From: Kutzneria sp. CA-103260
Lineage (GTDB): Bacteria > Actinomycetota > Actinomycetes > Mycobacteriales > Pseudonocardiaceae
NCBI RefSeq assembly: GCF_018263855.1
Contig: NZ_CP073318.1
Span: 9,858,001-9,922,000, forward strand
DNA length: 64,000 nucleotides
Direction: 5' to 3'
Shown one piece after another: positions 16,126 through 25,322 of this stretch. The number at the start of each line of letters is the position of its first letter. Position 1 is the first letter of the stretch. The notes below the pieces were generated by a model. It was not told the origin of the DNA and did not search any database. It saw only the letters and a program-made list of their open reading frames with translations. A program made the position numbers and the translations under genes.

Positions 16126-18075
16126 ATGTTCGACACAGTCCTGGTGGCCAACCGCGGCGAGATCGCCGTCCGCGTCACGCAGACGTTGCGGCGCATGGGA
16201 ATTCGCAGCGTCGCCGTGCACAGCGACGCCGACGAGGGCGCCCGGCACGTGCACGAGGCCGATGTGGCCGTGCGCATCGGGCCGGCCGCTGCCCGGGAGA
16301 GCTACCTGTCGATCGAGCGGATCATCGACGCGGCGCTGAAGACCGGGGCGCAGGCCGTGCACCCCGGATATGGCTTCCTGGCTGAGAACGCCGCGTTCGC
16401 GCGGGCCTGCGCCGAGGCCGGGCTGGTGTTCGTAGGCCCGCCGCCGGCGGCGATCGACGCCATGGGCGACAAGATCCGGGCCAAGCAGACCGTGACCGCG
16501 GCCGGCGTTCCGGTGGTGCCGGGCGCGTTCGGCGCGGACATCGAGCACGCGGTGGCCGAGATCGGCTTTCCGGTGCTGCTCAAGCCGTCCGCCGGCGGTG
16601 GCGGCAAGGGCATGCGGCTGGTGCACTCGCTCGACGAACTCCCGGCGGCCATCGAGTCGGCCCAGCGCGAGGCGCGCAACTCCTTCGGCGACGACACGCT
16701 GCTGGCCGAGCGCTTCGTGCTGAACCCCCGGCACATCGAGATCCAGGTGCTGGCCGACGCCCACGGCACGGTGCTGCACCTGGGCGAGCGGGAATGCAGC
16801 CTGCAACGCCGGCACCAGAAGATCATCGAAGAGGCCCCGTCTCCACTGCTGGATGACGAAACCCGTGCGCGCATGGGGAAGTCCGCCGCCGACGCCGCCG
16901 CCTCGGTCGGCTACACCGGCGCCGGCACCGTCGAGTTCATTGTCTCCGCCGACCGGCCCGACGAGTTCTTCTTCATGGAGATGAACACGCGGCTGCAGGT
17001 CGAGCACCCGGTGACCGAGCTGGTGACCGGCGTAGACCTGGTCGAGCAGCAGCTGCGGGTCGCGGCGGGGGAGAAGCTTTCCCTTACCCAGGAAGACATC
17101 CGGTTGACCGGGCACGCCGTCGAGGCGCGCATCTACGCCGAGGACCCGGCCCACGGCTTCCTGCCCACCGGCGGCACTTTGCTGGCGTTGGAGGAACCGT
17201 CGGACCGGATTCGTATCGACTCCGGCGTTTTCGAGGGCTCGGTCGTCGGTAGCGACTACGACCCCATGCTGGCCAAGCACATCGCGTATGCGTCCACCCG
17301 CGACGATGCGCTGCGCAAGCTCCGGTCGGCCCTCGGCGACGTGACGGTTCTCGGTGTCACCACGAACATCCCGTTCCTGCGGGCGCTGCTGGCCGACGAG
17401 GACGTGGTCGCCGGCCGGCTCGACACCGGCCTGGTGGAGCGCAAGCTCGACGCCCTGGTGGCCAACCCGATGCCCGAGGACGTGCTCGTCGCGGCGGCCC
17501 TGGAGCGGGCCCTGGCGCTGGAGCCGCGCGGCGAGACCGTTGACCCGTGGGACATTCCCGGCGGGTGGCGGGTCGGCCAGCCGGCGTGGACGTCCTGGCT
17601 GGTCGGCGCGCCCGGCGACGAGCCGGTGCGAGTCCGGCTGCGCGGCCGGGCCGCCAGCGCGGAAGTTGTCGTCGGCGACGGCGAGCCGATCGCGGCCAGC
17701 GCCTGGCACGAGGGCAACCGCCTCTACGTGCGCAGCGGGGGCGTGACCAGGTCGTACCGGCACGCCCGGGACGGCGAGATCACCTGGATCGGCAACTGGC
17801 CGTTGCGGGAGCCGGAACAGCTGTCCCGCAAGGGTGGGGCCGGCGCGGCCGGCGGTGCGGTCAGCAGCCCGATGCCCGGCACGGTGCTGCTGCTCAAGGT
17901 CGCCGCCGGCGAACGGGTCACCGCCGGCCAGCCGCTGCTGGTCGTCGAGGCCATGAAGATGGAACACACGGTCGTCGCGCCCATCGACGGCGCGGTCGCG
18001 GAGCTTGCCGTGCACGCGGGCCAACAGGTTCGGCTGGGCCAGCAACTCGCGGTGGTTGCACCCCTACAGGAGTGA
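16126..18075 (+). CDS. accA1: Acyl-CoA carboxylase alpha subunit (biotin carboxylase plus biotin carrier)
   Basis: The chosen ATG at 16126 begins [17 protein letters not shown], the usual N-terminus; in-frame ATGs at 16096 and 16099 are alternatives. The 649-residue protein has the biotin carboxylase ATP-grasp region ([16 protein letters not shown]) and the [15 protein letters not shown] active-site stretch, a linker domain, and a C-terminal biotinyl domain with EAMKMEH, whose lysine carries biotin. It carboxylates biotin with ATP and bicarbonate and hands it to the beta subunit encoded 35 bases upstream. The length and single-chain layout fit methylcrotonyl-CoA carboxylase. Confidence 0.93.
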   Translation: MFDTVLVANRGEIAVRVTQTLRRMGIRSVAVHSDADEGARHVHEADVAVRIGPAAARESYLSIERIIDAALKTGAQAVHPGYGFLAENAAFARACAEAGLVFVGPPPAAIDAMGDKIRAKQTVTAAGVPVVPGAFGADIEHAVAEIGFPVLLKPSAGGGGKGMRLVHSLDELPAAIESAQREARNSFGDDTLLAERFVLNPRHIEIQVLADAHGTVLHLGERECSLQRRHQKIIEEAPSPLLDDETRARMGKSAADAAASVGYTGAGTVEFIVSADRPDEFFFMEMNTRLQVEHPVTELVTGVDLVEQQLRVAAGEKLSLTQEDIRLTGHAVEARIYAEDPAHGFLPTGGTLLALEEPSDRIRIDSGVFEGSVVGSDYDPMLAKHIAYASTRDDALRKLRSALGDVTVLGVTTNIPFLRALLADEDVVAGRLDTGLVERKLDALVANPMPEDVLVAAALERALALEPRGETVDPWDIPGGWRVGQPAWTSWLVGAPGDEPVRVRLRGRAASAEVVVGDGEPIAASAWHEGNRLYVRSGGVTRSYRHARDGEITWIGNWPLREPEQLSRKGGAGAAGGAVSSPMPGTVLLLKVAAGERVTAGQPLLVVEAMKMEHTVVAPIDGAVAELAVHAGQQVRLGQQLAVVAPLQE

Positions 18076-18080
18076 CGGAC

Positions 18081-19229
18081 ATGGACACCAGGATCAGCCC
18101 CGAGCACGAGGCGTTGCGCAAGACCGTCGAGGATTTCGCCCGCCAGGAGGTCGCGCCGGTCATCGGCGACCTCTACGAGCGCGAGGAGTTCCCGTACGAG
18201 ATCGTGGCCAAGATGGGCCGCATGGGCCTGTTCGGCCTGCCGTTCCCCGAGGAGCACGGCGGCATGGGCGGCGACTACTTCGCCCTCTGCCTGACCCTGG
18301 AGGAGCTGGCCCGGGTCGACTCCTCGGTCGCGGTCACGCTGGAGGCCGGCATCTCGCTCGGCGCGATGCCGATCTACCGGTTCGGCACCGAGGAGCAGAA
18401 GCGGCAGTGGCTGCCGAAGCTGACCTCCGGCGAGGCGCTGGCCGGTTTCGGCCTGACCGAGGCCGGCGGCGGCTCCGACGCCGGCGCCACCCGCACCACC
18501 GCCAAGCTGGACGGCGACAGCTGGGTGATCAACGGGTCCAAGTGCTTCATCACCAACTCGGGCACCGACATCACCGCCGCCGTCACGGTCACCGCCGTGA
18601 CCGGGCAGAAGGCCGACGGCGGCAAGGAGATCTCCTCGATCATCGTGCCGTCCGGGACGCCCGGCTTCACGGTGTCCAAGAAGTACTCCAAGGTCGGCTG
18701 GAACTGCTCCGACACCCGGGAGCTGTCCTTCAGCGACGTCCGGGTGCCGGCCGAGAACCTGCTCGGCGAGCGCGGCCGCGGTTACGCCCAGTTCCTGCGC
18801 ATCCTCGACGAGGGCCGGATCGCCATCGCCGCCCTCGGCGTCGGCCTGGCCCAGGGCTGCGTCGACGAGTGCCTGCGCTACGTGCGCGAGCGCGAGGCCT
18901 TCGGCCACAAGATCGGCACCTACCAGGCCATCCAGTTCAAGATCGCCGACATGGAGGCCCGGGTGCACACCGCCCGGCTGGCCTACTACCACGCCGCCGA
19001 CAAGATGCTGCGCGGCGAGCCCTTCAAGCGCGAGGCCTCCATCGCCAAGCTGGCCTCGTCCAACGCGGCCATGGACAACTCCCGGGACGCGACCCAGATC
19101 TTCGGCGGCTACGGCTTCATGAACGAGTACCCGGTCGGGCGGTTCTACCGGGACGCCAAGATCCTGGAGATCGGCGAGGGCACCAGCGAGGTCCAGCGCA
19201 TGCTGATCGCCCGCGAACTGGGCCTGTAG
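18081..19229 (+). CDS. Acyl-CoA dehydrogenase of branched-chain catabolism
   Basis: The ATG at 18081 lies five bases after the carboxylase stop, with AGGAG just upstream. The 382-residue flavoprotein shows the FAD/substrate motif GFGLTEAGGGSDAG, the FITNSG stretch, and the C-terminal FGGYGFMNEYPVGRFYRDAK with EIGEGTSEVQRMLIAREL. The glutamate in IGEGTSE is at the position of the catalytic base of short- and medium-chain enzymes, not the shifted position of isovaleryl-CoA dehydrogenase. By context it oxidises a branched acyl-CoA (isovaleryl- or 2-methyl-branched) that feeds the carboxylase or parallel isoleucine/valine routes. Confidence 0.92.
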   Translation: MDTRISPEHEALRKTVEDFARQEVAPVIGDLYEREEFPYEIVAKMGRMGLFGLPFPEEHGGMGGDYFALCLTLEELARVDSSVAVTLEAGISLGAMPIYRFGTEEQKRQWLPKLTSGEALAGFGLTEAGGGSDAGATRTTAKLDGDSWVINGSKCFITNSGTDITAAVTVTAVTGQKADGGKEISSIIVPSGTPGFTVSKKYSKVGWNCSDTRELSFSDVRVPAENLLGERGRGYAQFLRILDEGRIAIAALGVGLAQGCVDECLRYVREREAFGHKIGTYQAIQFKIADMEARVHTARLAYYHAADKMLRGEPFKREASIAKLASSNAAMDNSRDATQIFGGYGFMNEYPVGRFYRDAKILEIGEGTSEVQRMLIARELGL

Positions 19230-19293
19230 TCGATCGACTACAATTGGCAACACCCTAAGGGTTTCGGGCGACCGAAGCCGGGTACTACAGTGA

Positions 19294-19388
19294 GGTCACA
19301 ACCGAACTCCCGCCGTGTTCCTCCCCCCTCGACATGGCGGGTTACCCCGACGCCCCCGCTCACCCCCGTGCGGGGGCGTCGGCCTTTT
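19294..19388 (+). ncRNA. 6C small RNA, copy 1
   Basis: Two hairpins in tandem match the actinobacterial 6C RNA. Hairpin 1 has 9-bp arms at 19309-19317 and 19333-19341 with loop motif CCTCCCCCCT. Hairpin 2 has perfect 13-bp arms at 19347-19359 and 19370-19382 with loop TCACCCCCGT, followed by CCTTTTCC as terminator. A TACTAC hexamer at 19283-19288 is a plausible -10 box, giving a start near 19294. 6C RNAs (B11 in Mycobacterium tuberculosis) use C-rich loops to pair with G-rich ribosome sites. The start coordinate is approximate. Confidence 0.85.
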
Positions 19389-19475
19389 CCGGGCCGGTCA
19401 CGCCACTGTTCAGCCGGCCAGCCGCATCCGTCCATCGGACATTCCGCGAGTAGCCAGCTGGCCAATCCGCGGCCG

Positions 19476-20267
19476 TTATTGCCCGGTCACGGCCTTTTCT
19501 GAAGCATTTTCATGATTGTTGCCGGCGGTGGTCTCGGCCTCGGGCAGGTCGTGCCGGCCCGAGATGAACTCCTGGAACCGGATCTTGGCCAGGATCAGCG
19601 GCTGCCGGTAGCGGGCCTCCCGCCGGATCGCGGTTGTCTGCTCCCACGAGCCGGGCCGGTAGCGCCAGCGGGCCCACGGCGAGTTCGGGCGGGCCAGCCG
19701 CATCGCGCCGATCTCGGCCAGCGGCGGCAGCAGCAGGCCAAGCAGCCCGGTCCAGATCTTGCCCTTGAGCAGGGCGACCACCGCGAACCCCAGGTCGATC
19801 AGCGCGATCAGCACGCCGGCCACGTGCGGCGGCAGGCCGAAGTCGGGCAGCAGGCCGTAGTCCAGTGGCTTGGCCCCGAGCAGCAACAGCCCGGTCACCC
19901 CGACGGCCAGGAACACCGCGTCCACCGACAGCCGGCCGGCGTGTGTCCAGTACACGTCCCGCAGGTGCAGGATGAGCGCGAACTCGTCGAGCACCAGCGC
20001 CGTGCCGACGCCGAACAGGGCCGCCGACCACAGCCGCCAGTCGCCGGCGTCGTCGGGCAGGGCCAGGCCGATCACGCCGCCGAGCATCATGGCCACGACG
20101 CCGAACACCACGTGGTGGATGTGCATGCCGCCGGGGGTCACGTTGCCCGGCCACCAGCGCACCTTGGCCCTGATCAGCCGCACGCTGATCCTGATCAGCA
20201 CGAACGCGATGACCAGGCCGAGGAAGAAGTAGAGCAGCCGCTCGTGCCCGGGATCCCAGTGGCCCAT
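19476..20267 (-). CDS. Conserved integral membrane protein with HIHH motif
   Basis: The ATG at 20267 gives 263 residues. Seven or so membrane segments are visible from residue 10 to 170, with a GGMHIHHVVFG motif after the first helix and a DEFALILHLRDVYW stretch in the middle; the histidines and acidic residues could bind metal. The C-terminal 90 residues are soluble and basic (RWRYRPGSWEQTTAIRREARYRQ). I recognise it as a widespread actinobacterial membrane family without assigned function. It is divergent from the PlsC acyltransferase gene. Confidence 0.7.
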   Translation of the reverse strand: MGHWDPGHERLLYFFLGLVIAFVLIRISVRLIRAKVRWWPGNVTPGGMHIHHVVFGVVAMMLGGVIGLALPDDAGDWRLWSAALFGVGTALVLDEFALILHLRDVYWTHAGRLSVDAVFLAVGVTGLLLLGAKPLDYGLLPDFGLPPHVAGVLIALIDLGFAVVALLKGKIWTGLLGLLLPPLAEIGAMRLARPNSPWARWRYRPGSWEQTTAIRREARYRQPLILAKIRFQEFISGRHDLPEAETTAGNNHENASEKAVTGQ

Positions 20268-20472
20268 GTCGCCCGACCACCCTTCGCCAAGTGGTTGTGA
20301 CCGGAGGCTACGCCGAACGGGGCGGACCGGTTGCCGGTTTGCTCGGTCTCTGGGGGTTCGGGCACCGGTACTGGGGTACCCCGTGACGGACAGCACTGGC
20401 ACGGGGATGCCGACTCAAGCGTTGTACGTGACAAAATCCACGAGGCATCTTGGGCGGCGCGGAGGTCGGGTT

Positions 20473-21141
20473 TTGCTGTACTGGTTCATGAAACGGGTGG
20501 CGGGACGGCTAGGACAGGCGGTCTACCGCCCCAACGTCGAGGGCCTGGAGAACATCCCGGCCACCGGTCCGGTGATGCTTGCGAGCAACCACCTGGCGTT
20601 CGTGGACAGCATCGTCATCCCCATGGTCGTGCCCCGTCGGGTGAACTTCCTGGCCAAGGCCGAGTACTTCGAGGGCAAGGGCGTGAAGGGCGCGCTGATG
20701 CGCGGCTTCTTCGGCGGCCTGGGGCACATCCCGGTGCAGCGCGGCAGCGGCCGCGCCGCGCGGGCGGCCCTGGACACCGCGGAGGAGGTGCTCAACAACG
20801 GGGGCGCGTTCGCCATCTACCCGGAGGGCACCCGCTCCCTGGACGGCCGCCTCTACCGCGGGCACGCCGGCGTGGCCCGGATCGCGCTGGCCACCGGCGC
20901 CCCGGTGGTGCCGGTCGGCCTGATCGGCACCGACAAGGTGCAGAAGAACGGCAAGGGCATGCCGCGCATCCGCCCGATGACCGTGCGCTTCGGCAAGCCG
21001 CTGGACTTCTCCCGCTACGAGGGCATGGGCGAGTCGACCATGATCCACCGCGCGGTCACCGACGAGATCATGTACGCCATCCTGGAGCTGACCGGCCAGG
21101 AATACGTGGACAGCTACCGCCCGCACCCAAAAGCAGCCTGA
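20473..21141 (+). CDS. plsC: 1-acyl-sn-glycerol-3-phosphate acyltransferase
   Basis: The TTG at 20473 has GGAGG at 20461-20465, seven bases upstream, and starts LLYWFMKRVAGRLGQ; upstream in-frame sequence has no family similarity. The 222-residue protein holds the NHX4D acyltransferase motif (NHLAFVD), the YPEGTRS motif, and PVVPVGLIGT. It transfers an acyl chain to lysophosphatidate at the inner membrane face in phospholipid synthesis. It is a single gene followed by two hairpins. Confidence 0.93.
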   Translation: MLYWFMKRVAGRLGQAVYRPNVEGLENIPATGPVMLASNHLAFVDSIVIPMVVPRRVNFLAKAEYFEGKGVKGALMRGFFGGLGHIPVQRGSGRAARAALDTAEEVLNNGGAFAIYPEGTRSLDGRLYRGHAGVARIALATGAPVVPVGLIGTDKVQKNGKGMPRIRPMTVRFGKPLDFSRYEGMGESTMIHRAVTDEIMYAILELTGQEYVDSYRPHPKAA

Positions 21142-21161
21142 GGTAATCACCCGCATTACCT
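21141..21161. terminator. Short hairpin right after plsC
   Basis: AGGTAAT and ATTACCT form a 7-bp stem with a 7-base loop, starting on the last base of the plsC stop codon. A much stronger terminator follows at 21170-21214. Confidence 0.5.
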
Positions 21162-21169
21162 AGATGCTG

Positions 21170-21214
21170 GGAAAGGACCATTCCTCTCGTTGGATGAGAG
21201 GAATGGTCCTTTCC
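21170..21214. terminator. Strong bidirectional terminator
   Basis: Perfect 19-bp arms (21170-21188 and 21196-21214) flank a 7-base loop between convergent plsC and heme oxygenase genes. Confidence 0.9.
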
Positions 21215-21234
21215 TGACGTCTGGGGGTTGACGG

Positions 21235-21885
21235 TCAGGAGGCGAGCAGGTACTGGGGGAGGTGGCGCTCCAGGTCGGTGAAGACGGCGGAGTTGTGCCG
21301 GTAGGCGATCCGCGACTCCTCGATGACCCGCTCCCGCTCCGCCTCGTCCCACGGCGCGGTGTTGAGCAGTTCGTGGTAGCGGGCCTTGAAGGCCTTGCGG
21401 TCGGGGATCTGGTCGAAGACGTAGAACCGGGTGCCGGCGTGGTCCACGATGCCGTGCTGGCGCTCGGTCACCGCGCCCACGGCCTGGCCGCCGGAGATGT
21501 CGCCGAGGTAGCGGGTGTAGTGGTGCGCGACGAAGCCGCCGGGCCAGTCGAACGCGACCTCGCGCAGGCGGTCGGTGTAGGCCACGGTGGCCGGGCCCGG
21601 CTCCACGATCGAGGCCCACTCGGGGCCGTACAGGTGAGCCAGGTCCTGTTCCAGCGCCGGCAGCCGGCGCAGCTCGGGGCTCGCGAACGGGCCGGCGACC
21701 GGGTCACCGGCCATGGCGTCGGCGGCCTCTTCGAGCACCTGGTAGATGAAGTAGTGCTGAGCCACGAGCGCGGCGAAGCCGGCGAGGCTGAGCCGCTGGT
21801 CGAACAGGACACGCACGAATTCGGCGCCGTTGGCGACCTGGTGGTCGGCCATCGTGCCGGCACGGAGAGCCGCGGAGAAGGTCAC
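21235..21885 (-). CDS. hmuO: Biliverdin-producing heme oxygenase
   Basis: The 216-residue protein matches bacterial heme oxygenases in length and motifs. LRAGTMADHQVANGAEF carries the proximal heme ligand (His15), and AHHYTRYLGDISGGQ is the distal helix with the glycines that flex over heme. It opens heme to biliverdin, CO and iron in the cytoplasm. A TetR gene ends 33 bases upstream on the same strand, and a dyad at 21914-21935 lies just before this gene. The role is iron acquisition or heme detoxification. Confidence 0.93.
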   Translation of the reverse strand: MTFSAALRAGTMADHQVANGAEFVRVLFDQRLSLAGFAALVAQHYFIYQVLEEAADAMAGDPVAGPFASPELRRLPALEQDLAHLYGPEWASIVEPGPATVAYTDRLREVAFDWPGGFVAHHYTRYLGDISGGQAVGAVTERQHGIVDHAGTRFYVFDQIPDRKAFKARYHELLNTAPWDEAERERVIEESRIAYRHNSAVFTDLERHLPQYLLAS

Positions 21886-21913
21886 GTCCTCGAGTCTGGT
21901 GATGCCGACGCCG

Positions 21914-21935
21914 TGTCGTCAAGATTGTGACGACA
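21914..21935. promoter_or_regulatory. Dyad TGTCGTCA-N6-TGACGACA before heme oxygenase
   Basis: Perfect 8-bp arms with a 6-base spacer lie 28-50 bases upstream of the heme oxygenase start and across the stop codon of the TetR gene (21919). It is a candidate operator for that TetR, controlling an internal promoter. Confidence 0.65.
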
Positions 21936-22536
21936 AGTCGTCATAAACGGCCCCTACGCCGCGCAGCACGAACCGGACGGTCGACTCCACGGCGTGGTCC
22001 AGCTCGGCCCCGGACAGCTCGGCCACGGTCCGGCCGCTGATGCAGGCGGTGACCAGCCCGACCAGGGTCTCCACGTCGTCCTCGGGCAGCAGCCCCTCCC
22101 GCATCCCGGACACCAGGATGCCGCGCAGGATCAGCTCCAGCGCGCTGACGTGCTCGACCATGTGCCGGTAGCTCTGCTCGGACATCAGCGACCGCAGCGC
22201 GGTGCCGGGCGGCAGGTGGTTGCGGGCCACGTGGCGCAGCTGGCTGCGCACGTAGGTGGCCAGCCCGTCCACCGGATCCCGCACCCCGGCCAGCGCCGCC
22301 ACCAGCTCGGCCATGTACTGCTCGGTGACGTGCTCGGCGTAGGCCAGCAGCAGGGTTTCCTTGTCGGGGAAGTAGTTGTACATCGCGGTGCGGCCCACCT
22401 CGGCGGCCGCGGCGATGTCGGCCAGCGAGATGGCGTCGAAGCCGCGTTGGTACATCAGTGTCGACAGCGCCGTGAAGATCCGCTCCCGGGTTCTCTCCCG
22501 GTGTTCGCCCAACGACCTGCCGGTGATCTTCGGCAC
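21919..22536 (-). CDS. TetR-family regulator next to heme oxygenase
   Basis: The 205-residue protein has the TetR DNA-binding domain at about 12-62 (RERTRERIFTALSTLMYQRGFDAISLADIAAAAEVGRTAMYNYFPDKETLL) and a helical ligand domain. It lies 33 bases upstream of heme oxygenase on the same strand, with a dyad in between, so it probably senses heme, biliverdin or a related molecule; this is inference from position. The lipoprotein gene of the two-component operon ends 10 bases before its start. Confidence 0.88.
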   Translation of the reverse strand: MPKITGRSLGEHRERTRERIFTALSTLMYQRGFDAISLADIAAAAEVGRTAMYNYFPDKETLLLAYAEHVTEQYMAELVAALAGVRDPVDGLATYVRSQLRHVARNHLPPGTALRSLMSEQSYRHMVEHVSALELILRGILVSGMREGLLPEDDVETLVGLVTACISGRTVAELSGAELDHAVESTVRFVLRGVGAVYDDLSSQS

Positions 22537-22546
22537 GACCTCCAGG

Positions 22547-23104
22547 TTACGGGGTCATCGGGCAGGTCTGCGGCGACCGCCTCGCGCCCTTCGAGTCGAG
22601 CACCTGCACCTGGACGGTGTTTTCCTCCGACCGGTAGCCGGTGCTCGTGAACGCGGCGGCCACCGTGCAGACCACCTGGTCCACGGCGTGCTGGCTGATG
22701 GGCCCGCCGTCGGGCGTCTTGATGTAGACCTGGTAGACGTTGGACTCGCCCGACAGCATGTAGGCGCCAGCGCCGGTGGACGGCAGTTCGCTGGTCAGAC
22801 CGCCGGCGGTCTCGGCCGCGGTGGGGCCGGCCATCAGCGCGTTCAGCGCATCCTGCACGCCCGGGTACGGGATGTTGTAGTACGTCGAGTCCTTCGACGG
22901 CGTCGGCGGCAGCGGGCGGCTCACCGCACGCAGCGAGCCGTGCTGCAACAGGTACACGATCAGGCTGGTCACGGTGCCGTGCGGCGCCTCCTGGCCGCGG
23001 ATCACCGTGCTCGGCCGGATGCCGCAGGACACCACCATGGTCCCCACGATCGCGCCGGCCACCAGCAGCGCCAGCGTGCTGACCAGCCCGTTGCGCCTGG
23101 TCAT
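22547..23104 (-). CDS. GerMN-like lipoprotein of the AfsQ-type operon
   Basis: The ATG at 23104 overlaps the kinase stop by four bases. The 185-residue product has a lipoprotein signal peptide with lipobox VVSC (Cys27). The mature part has LIVYLLQHGSL, ALNALMAGPTAAE and QHAVDQVVCTVAAAF segments like GerMN domains found in actinobacterial lipoproteins. In Streptomyces coelicolor the afsQ1-afsQ2 operon also ends with a lipoprotein gene. It likely modulates the kinase sensor outside the membrane, as CseA does for CseB/CseC. Confidence 0.75.
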   Translation of the reverse strand: MTRRNGLVSTLALLVAGAIVGTMVVSCGIRPSTVIRGQEAPHGTVTSLIVYLLQHGSLRAVSRPLPPTPSKDSTYYNIPYPGVQDALNALMAGPTAAETAGGLTSELPSTGAGAYMLSGESNVYQVYIKTPDGGPISQHAVDQVVCTVAAAFTSTGYRSEENTVQVQVLDSKGARRSPQTCPMTP

Positions 23105-24546
23105 GCCGGCTCCTCGCCGGCGACTCGGGGCAGGCGGAGGGTGAACACCGCGCCTCCTTCCGGACGGTTGGCCGCCTCCAGACTGCCATGCAGCTGGCCG
23201 GCGCTGTGCAGGCGCGCGTTCTCCCAGGCGATGGCCAGGCCGAGGCCGCTGCCCTCGGACCGGGTCCGGGCGAACTCGGCCTTGTAGAACCGGTCGAACA
23301 CGTGCGGCAGCACCTCGGGGGCGAGACCGGGGCCGTTGTCCGCGACCCGCACCTCGACCCAGTTGTGGTCGGCCCACAGCCGCAGACCCACCGGCGGCGC
23401 GCCGTGCTTGAGGGCGTTGCCGACCAGGTTGGCCACGATCACGTCCAGCCGGCGCGGATCCAGCCGGGCGATCACACCGGCCGGCAGCTCGGCCTCGACC
23501 TTGCCCAGCCAGCCCCGGGCCCGCAGCGTCGCCGCGATCGCGGCGGCCACGTCGATGTCGTCCAGCGCCAGCTTGGCCGCGCCGGCGTCGAACCGGGACA
23601 CCTCCATCAGGTCCTCGACCAGCCGGGTCAGCTTGCGGGTCTCCTGGCTGACCAGCCGGGCCGCCTGGCCGGCGTCGTCGCCGAGCTGCGGGGCCTCCTC
23701 GTCGAGCACGTCGGTGACGGCGGTCATCGCGGCCAGCGGCGTGCGTAGCTCGTGCGAGACGTCGGCGACGAAGCGCCGCGCGTCGGCCTCCATCCGACGC
23801 AGCTCGCCCACGTAGTGCTCCAGCGCGGCGGCGGTGTTGTTGAACGTACGGGACAGTTCGGCCATCTCGTCGTTGCCGCGGACGGTGAGCCGGGCCGACA
23901 GGTCGCCCTCGCCCAGCCGGCGGGCGGTCAGCCCGAGCTGGCGCACCGGGCGCAGCACGCCCCGAGCCGCCAGCAGGGCGACGATCAGCGCGAACAGCGC
24001 CGCCAGCGAGCCGTAGAGCCAGGCGCTGTTGGCCAGGTCCCGCACCGCGTTCTGCTGATCGGTCAGGTTGACCATGGCGTAGACCTCGAGGCCGGAGGCC
24101 TTCCAGGTGGCGTCGGTCTGCCAGGCCAGCATCGGGATGCCGATGATCATCTCGGGGGTGCCGTTGTGGTCGACACGCTGCCAGACAACCGAATTGCCGG
24201 TGCGCATCGCGTCGCGGATGTCGGGCGTGATGTCGGCCAGGGTCAGGCTGCTGTTGCGGGAGTGCATGTCCTGGTAGACGGCCAGCGAGGCGCCGCCGGC
24301 GGCGGCCGCGACGGAGTCCAGCACCTCCTGGCTGGGCGGCATCCGGTAGTGGGCGTAGGAGTTCACCCGGTCGATCATCGGCAGCACGATCGCGTTGGTG
24401 GCGTCGCTCTCGATCGTGCGACGGGCCGTGACATAGCTGGCGCCGGCGGCCGCGGCCGCGCTGATCGCCGCGATCAGCACGAAAGCCACGACCAGGCGTG
24501 GCCTCAGGCCCCACGCCACTCCCATGAACCGGCGCAGGCGACTCAT
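23101..24546 (-). CDS. afsQ2: Sensor histidine kinase, AfsQ2-like
   Basis: The ATG at 24546 overlaps the regulator stop by four bases. The 481-residue kinase has membrane segments at about 18-38 and 176-196 around an extracytoplasmic sensor (about 40-170), a HAMP domain (about 197-250), the phosphoacceptor His265 in DVSHELRTPLAAM, and ATPase boxes NALKHGAPP, DNGPGLAPEVLPHVFDRFYK and GSGLGLAI. It phosphorylates the response regulator encoded upstream in response to an envelope or metabolic signal. The operon order regulator-kinase-lipoprotein with overlaps matches afsQ1-afsQ2-lipoprotein. Confidence 0.92.
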   Translation of the reverse strand: MSRLRRFMGVAWGLRPRLVVAFVLIAAISAAAAAGASYVTARRTIESDATNAIVLPMIDRVNSYAHYRMPPSQEVLDSVAAAAGGASLAVYQDMHSRNSSLTLADITPDIRDAMRTGNSVVWQRVDHNGTPEMIIGIPMLAWQTDATWKASGLEVYAMVNLTDQQNAVRDLANSAWLYGSLAALFALIVALLAARGVLRPVRQLGLTARRLGEGDLSARLTVRGNDEMAELSRTFNNTAAALEHYVGELRRMEADARRFVADVSHELRTPLAAMTAVTDVLDEEAPQLGDDAGQAARLVSQETRKLTRLVEDLMEVSRFDAGAAKLALDDIDVAAAIAATLRARGWLGKVEAELPAGVIARLDPRRLDVIVANLVGNALKHGAPPVGLRLWADHNWVEVRVADNGPGLAPEVLPHVFDRFYKAEFARTRSEGSGLGLAIAWENARLHSAGQLHGSLEAANRPEGGAVFTLRLPRVAGEEPA

Positions 24547-25217
24547 ACCGGTCCGAACCGGTAGCCGAAGCCGCGCACGGTCTGCACGTAGATCGGGTCG
24601 GCCGGGTTGTCCTCGATCTTGGACCGCAGCCGCTGCACGCACGCGTCGACCAGGCGGGAGTCGCCCAGGTAGTCGTGCTCCCAGACCGCCTCCAGCAGCT
24701 GCTGGCGGGTCAGCACCCGGCCCGGCGTGCCGGACAGCTCCAGCAGCAGCCGCAGCTCGGTCGGCGTGAGGCTGATCGGCCCGCCGTCCTTGCTGATCAC
24801 CAGCGCCGCTCGGTCGATGACCAGTTTTCCGTGCTTCTCCTGCTCGGAGCGTTCGGCGCCAGTGCGCCGCAGCACCGCGCGGATGCGGGCGTCCAGCACC
24901 CGCGGCTGCACCGGCTTGACCACGTAGTCGTCGGCGCCGGCCTCCAGGCCGCCGACGATGTCGAAGTCGTCGCTGCGCGCGGTCAGCATGATGATCGGGA
25001 TGTCGCCGGTGGCCCGGATCCGCCGGCACACCTCGAAGCCGTCGATGCCCGGCAGCATCAGGTCGAGCACCACGATGTCGGGCGCGTCGGCCCGCAGCCG
25101 GGTGAGACCTTCCTCACCGGACTCGGCGGCGTGGATCGTGTGACCCTGCCGGCGCAGGGCCAGTTGCAAGCCCTCGCGCACCGCGCGGTCATCCTCTATC
25201 AACAGCACCCTGGACAC
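24543..25217 (-). CDS. afsQ1: OmpR-family response regulator, AfsQ1-like
   Basis: The 224-residue regulator has a receiver domain with phosphoacceptor Asp52 (VVLDLMLPGIDG), Asp9/Asp10, Thr79-type TAR and Lys101-type VKPVQ, followed by a winged helix. The stretch WEHDYLGDSRLVDACVQRLR near residue 185 is almost that of Streptomyces AfsQ1. It binds DNA as a dimer; a perfect AfsQ1-type box lies before the sigma factor gene at 26029. It heads the three-gene operon. No such box was seen before its own start. Confidence 0.93.
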   Translation of the reverse strand: MSRVLLIEDDRAVREGLQLALRRQGHTIHAAESGEEGLTRLRADAPDIVVLDLMLPGIDGFEVCRRIRATGDIPIIMLTARSDDFDIVGGLEAGADDYVVKPVQPRVLDARIRAVLRRTGAERSEQEKHGKLVIDRAALVISKDGGPISLTPTELRLLLELSGTPGRVLTRQQLLEAVWEHDYLGDSRLVDACVQRLRSKIEDNPADPIYVQTVRGFGYRFGPV

Positions 25218-25322
25218 GATCGAAGATTATTCGGTTATGGTCGCGGGGACGCTGGTCGTCAGCCCCCGCGACGGGCTCTTGTAGCGAAACCATGACGTGT
25301 CCAGGACCAAGGAGTGACGTTC

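Noticed and set aside
16069-18045. A 658-codon minus-strand frame opposite the biotin carboxylase gene
   Set aside because: Antisense shadow; composition and lack of motifs do not support coding.
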